This document shows positions 4,607 to 6,690 of a stretch of DNA of 6,690 nt, one piece after another. The position numbers and the translations under genes were made by a program. The notes beneath the pieces were generated by a model. It was not told where the DNA came from, did not search any database, and saw nothing but the letters and a program-made list of their open reading frames with translations. Source of the DNA: Alphaproteobacteria bacterium (lineage in GTDB: Bacteria > Pseudomonadota > Alphaproteobacteria > Bin95); NCBI GenBank assembly GCA_022822125.1, contig JAJECF010000159.1:1-6690 (forward strand), read 5' to 3'. Within the stretch, counting starts at the first letter, position 1. The number at the start of each line of letters is the position of its first letter.

Positions 4607-5869
4607 ACGAACCCGCGAACCCAGAAATCCCCCCCCCCCCCCCGTAAGCGCTCTGGACCGCTGGCGCTCTGCGGCGCGCTCGTGCTTCCGGCGCTCGCCG
4701 GCGGCCTCCTCCCCGCGCCGGCCTCGGCGAACGATCCCCCGGAAGTCAGCTTCAGCCGATCCTCCTATGTCATGAACGAAGGCCAGGATGCGACGGTGAC
4801 GGTCAAGAAGAGCGGTTCCGGCGAAGCCGCCGTCAACTACACCACCGCCGACCCTCCCTCCGGCACCAATAACCCGGCGACCAAGAACACGGACTACACC
4901 CCCGCCTCGGGACAGTTGACGTTCGACGAGGACGAGACCGAGAAGACCTTCACCGTGTCCGCCCTGACGGACTCCGATGTGACCGAGTCTTCCGAAGCGC
5001 TCATCGTCAAACTGTCCCTGCCCGATTCCAGCGACGCGCCGGAGACCGAACTGGGATCGGTGCGTCAGGCAGCGGTCGTCATCCTGAACGTCGTTCCCGC
5101 GGGGAGTACTACAACCCAGAGCGGAGACGGTAACTCTAGCGACCTGACGGTCGAACAGTGCCTCGATGCGTGGGGCGACAGCCGGGCTTCCAATAGCTGC
5201 CCTTACACCAGCAACCAGTTCTGGATGTCGGTGACCTCGGACCAACAGTGCGAGGTCAACACCAGATGCTGGAGGACTTCGAGCCCCTTTCCCTCTGACA
5301 TGCAGAAGGTGACCGGCAGTCTCCAGAACATGAGCGATCTGCTCACCTGCGACGGCGAACTGAAATACACCTGCCTCGGGAGCGAGGAACTGGCTGCCCT
5401 GCCGGCCAAGTGCGAGGATGCGTGGGATGAGAACTACGCCAGCCAGCAATGCGGGTCGTCCTACGGATCCCACAGCATCTCGGTATCGGCCGATGAATGC
5501 CGGGTCTCAACCTCCTGCGGGACCCCGGCGGTCTCGGCGTCCTTCTGGGGACCGCCCGAAGAGGTACAGGAGCTCGGTTACTGCAACGATAAACTGTCCA
5601 CCTCCTGCCCTGCTCCCGTAACGGTCGAGAACTGCAAGGCGGCATGGGACGTGAGCGAGGCCAGCGACACCTGCAGTTTGTCGGGATACCAGGTTGCGGG
5701 AATCAAGGTGAAGGATGGCCAATGCTCTGTCGGCGCCCTGTGCAAAAGGTGGGCTTGGTACAACCCGACTGTGCAGGTATCCCCGAATGATACCAGCTTC
5801 AAGGGAAGCGTGGAAAAGGTGAAGACGCTCAAGAACTGCGACGGAACGCTCAAGGAAAGCTCCTGCTAG
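4604..5869 (+). CDS. Secreted Calx-beta protein with three six-cysteine repeats and a poly-C tract
   Basis: The 421-residue product starts at ATG 4604 with AAGGA 8 nt upstream. Residues 1-18 include a proline run encoded by the C tract and then RKR; the hydrophobic core is about L20-L36, with cleavage likely after PASA (42). One Calx-beta domain spans about 47-165: PEVSFSRSSYVMNEGQDATV, then NYTTADPP, TDYTPASGQLTFDEDETEKT, DSDVTESSEALIVKLSL. After an S/T/G-rich linker (166-180) come three similar modules (about 183-259, 267-338 and 341-421), each with six cysteines: C186/199/216/222/249/257, C270/283/299/305/327/335 and C344/357/374/380/412/421. Their shared pattern is C-x2-AW, AS-x2-C, C-x-V-x3-C, then C-(D/N)-x2-L-x3/4-C. 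Eighteen cysteines suggest nine disulfides and an oxidising location. I do not recognise the module as a named family. No anchor or sorting signal is seen; the last residue is a cysteine. Sampled GC content is lower than in the upstream operon. Confidence 0.88.
   Translation: MTNPRTQKSPPPPRKRSGPLALCGALVLPALAGGLLPAPASANDPPEVSFSRSSYVMNEGQDATVTVKKSGSGEAAVNYTTADPPSGTNNPATKNTDYTPASGQLTFDEDETEKTFTVSALTDSDVTESSEALIVKLSLPDSSDAPETELGSVRQAAVVILNVVPAGSTTTQSGDGNSSDLTVEQCLDAWGDSRASNSCPYTSNQFWMSVTSDQQCEVNTRCWRTSSPFPSDMQKVTGSLQNMSDLLTCDGELKYTCLGSEELAALPAKCEDAWDENYASQQCGSSYGSHSISVSADECRVSTSCGTPAVSASFWGPPEEVQELGYCNDKLSTSCPAPVTVENCKAAWDVSEASDTCSLSGYQVAGIKVKDGQCSVGALCKRWAWYNPTVQVSPNDTSFKGSVEKVKTLKNCDGTLKESSC
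4629..4643 (+). repeat. Homopolymer tract of 15 C inside codons 9-14
   Basis: An uninterrupted run of 15 C encodes the end of Ser9, four prolines and the first base of Arg14, just before the signal-peptide core. Runs of this length are typical slipped-strand mispairing sites in phase-variable surface-protein genes. With the + strand start at 4604, one extra C leads straight into TAA at 4645; one C fewer leads to a TGA after about 43 further codons. Assembly or sequencing error in the run is a real alternative. Confidence 0.9.
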
Positions 5870-5898
5870 GGCGTTGCAGGGACTGGCGGTCCGGCATC

Positions 5899-5920
5899 GC
5901 CCGGGTCGCCTGTCCCGGGC
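5899..5920 (+). terminator. Possible hairpin terminator after the Calx-beta genes
   Basis: GCCCGGG (5899-5905) pairs perfectly with CCCGGGC (5914-5920) around an 8-nt loop, 30 bp after the stop codon. There is no T-run after it, so intrinsic termination is uncertain; it could equally be part of the adjoining repeat array. Confidence 0.4.
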
Positions 5921-5963
5921 CCTTCGATACACGCCCGCAGGCGGGCGCTACTCAGGGTGAGGA
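5921..5963 (-). repeat. REP-like palindromic unit (reverse)
   Basis: CCTTCGATACACGCCCGCAG continues GCGGGCGCTACTCAGGGTGAGGA. The stem CGCCCGC/GCGGGCG matches the variant in the left element rather than the GCGGC/GCCGC variant of its close neighbours. It opens the right-hand mosaic of repeats. Confidence 0.75.
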
Positions 5964-6022
5964 ATGGAAAGCGTCCACCCTGCTCTCCTCATCCCGAGTA
6001 GCGGCGTCAGCCGCGTATCGAA
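5952..6022 (+). repeat. 71-bp direct repeat, copy A (contains a forward REP-like unit)
   Basis: TCAGGGTGAGGAATGGAAAG begins this segment, and it ends in a REP-like unit with stem GCGGC/GCCGC and CGTATCGAA. The same segment recurs at 6269-6339 with only a few substitutions. The two copies abut the two ends of the right MITE-like element. Confidence 0.8.
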
Positions 6023-6269
6023 TACCAGCGGTCGTTGATCGGAACCGATGGCGCGGCGCCTTCCTACCGTAGTCCCGGTCCTTTGTCCTCATCCCGAGTA
6101 GCGGCGCCAGCCGCGTATCGAGGGAGGGTGCCGCCGGCGGGACGATCCTTCGATACGCCTCCCCTTCGACAAGCTCAGGACAGGCTCTTCGGTCGGCTAC
6201 TCAGGATGAGGAGAGGCGGGGGCGCCGGGCGGCATTTGCCCGTGAGTCTCAACCCGGTGCCTCTGGTAT
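6022..6269 (-). repeat. MITE-like palindrome-rich element, right copy (248 bp, inverted)
   Basis: It starts ATACCAGCGGTCGTTGATCG and ends CCTCTGGTAT. Its reverse complement matches the left element at 3403-3677 over most of its length, including CCTACCGTAGTCCCGGTCCT against the left copy's AGGACCGGGGCTACGGTAGG. Inside are a forward REP-like unit (6086-6121), the common CTTCGACAAGCTCAGGACAG segment (6165-6184) and a partial reverse unit up to 6212. There is no coding capacity beyond short shadow frames. Confidence 0.75.
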
Positions 6270-6339
6270 CAGGGTGAGGAACGGAAAGCGTCCGCCTTGC
6301 TCTCCTCATCCTGAGTAGCGGCGACAGCCGCGTATCGAA
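6269..6339 (+). repeat. 71-bp direct repeat, copy B (contains a forward REP-like unit)
   Basis: It begins TCAGGGTGAGGAACGGAAAG and differs from copy A at a few positions. It ends in the unit CCTCATCCTGAGTAGCGGCG continuing ACAGCCGCGTATCGAA. Confidence 0.8.
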
Positions 6340-6376
6340 CCTCATCCTGAGTAGCGGCGACAGCCGCGTATCGAAG
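6340..6376 (+). repeat. REP-like unit in perfect tandem with the preceding one
   Basis: CCTCATCCTGAGTAGCGGCG continuing ACAGCCGCGTATCGAAGG repeats the end of the preceding segment without a gap and base for base. It ends 18 bp from the stop codon of the - strand permease gene, so it lies in the 3' untranslated region of convergent genes. Confidence 0.8.
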
Positions 6377-6393
6377 GACCGCGCGCCAGGGCG

Positions 6394-6690
6394 CTACTTG
6401 CCCTGGAGGCCTGCGATGGGGTCGAGCCGCGAGGCCTGGCGGGCGGGCTGGAAGCCGAAGAACAGGCCGACCGCCGCCGCGGTGCCGAGGCCGCTCGCCA
6501 CGGAGAGGCCGGAGACGAGGAACTCCCAGTCCGTGAACCGGCAGATCGTCCATGTGGCCGCCAGGCCGAGCAGGACGCCGAGCGCGCCGCCGGTGACGGT
6601 CAGGATGACGGACTCGATGAGGAACTGGCTGCGGATGTCCCGCTGCCGCGCGCCCAGCGCCCGGCGGATGGCGATTTCCACGCGCCGCTC
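6394..6690 (-). CDS. MacB/FtsX-type ABC transporter permease, C-terminal part
   Basis: The gene enters from beyond the right edge and ends at TAG (6394-6396 on the - strand); 98 residues are visible. They begin ERRVEIAIRRALGARQRDI, the cytoplasmic loop motif typical of MacB-family permeases ('R..EI.IR.A.GA....I'). Next come a membrane segment (about FLIESVILTVTGGALGVLLG), a short external stretch (TDWEFLVSG), and a last membrane segment (GLGTAAAVGLFFGFQPA). The tail ARQASRLDPIAGLQGK is the usual family ending. Such permeases work with a LolD/MacB-type ATPase, moving lipoproteins, peptides or drugs or driving periplasmic machines; which one cannot be told from this fragment. The GTG at 6679-6681 is internal because the motif continues upstream. 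It is convergent with the Calx-beta genes, separated by the repeat array. Confidence 0.92.
   Translation of the reverse strand, partial: ERRVEIAIRRALGARQRDIRSQFLIESVILTVTGGALGVLLGLAATWTICRFTDWEFLVSGLSVASGLGTAAAVGLFFGFQPARQASRLDPIAGLQGK

Noticed and set aside
4031..5473. 480-codon open frame on the - strand across both Calx-beta genes
   Set aside because: It is antisense to two genes with signal peptides and recognisable domains. Its translation is rich in R, G, V and L without any motif, as expected from the opposite strand of GC-rich genes.
6303..6376. Possible CRISPR array in the tandem repeats
   Set aside because: The units are directly abutting palindromes without unique spacers, and no cas gene is present.

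Overview
This is a GC-rich window from a Gram-negative bacterium, most likely an alphaproteobacterium. The clues are the protein families and codon use, plus intergenic repeats of the 'CCTCATCCTGAGTAGC...CGTATCGAAGG' and 'CTTCGACAAGCTCAGGACAG' kind, which I remember from alphaproteobacterial genomes. I cannot name the genus.

Positions 1-3256 hold four closely spaced + strand genes that look like one operon. They are the end of a gamma-carbonic-anhydrase-like hexapeptide protein (CaiE/PaaY type), a class III CoA-transferase close to formyl-CoA transferase in layout, a solute-binding-fold protein with no signal peptide, and an exported MTA/SAH-nucleosidase-like protein. The first two recall the CaiB/CaiE pairing of acyl-CoA metabolism; the substrate is not readable from the sequence. 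A fifth small ORF starts at 3286 with a good ribosome site and a conserved-looking 'CPWSG' start, but runs into repeat DNA and looks truncated.

Positions 3403-6376 are an accessory-looking block. Two related, MITE-like elements of 275 and 248 bp, each ending in ATACCA/TGGTAT, lie in opposite orientation about 2.3 kb apart. Between them are two secreted Calx-beta genes: a 155-residue single-domain protein and a 421-residue protein with one Calx-beta domain followed by three copies of a six-cysteine module. The larger gene carries an uninterrupted run of 15 C in codons 9-14, just before its signal-peptide core. Two overlapping ATG codons in different frames precede the run, so changes in tract length would switch expression between two starts and off. 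This is the strongest candidate for an undescribed system: a possibly phase-variable, calcium-binding, disulfide-rich secreted protein with a smaller Calx-beta partner, enclosed by inverted repeats.

Positions 5921-6376 are a mosaic of palindromic REP-like units. The window ends with the C-terminus of a MacB/FtsX-type ABC transporter permease on the - strand, convergent with the Calx-beta genes.
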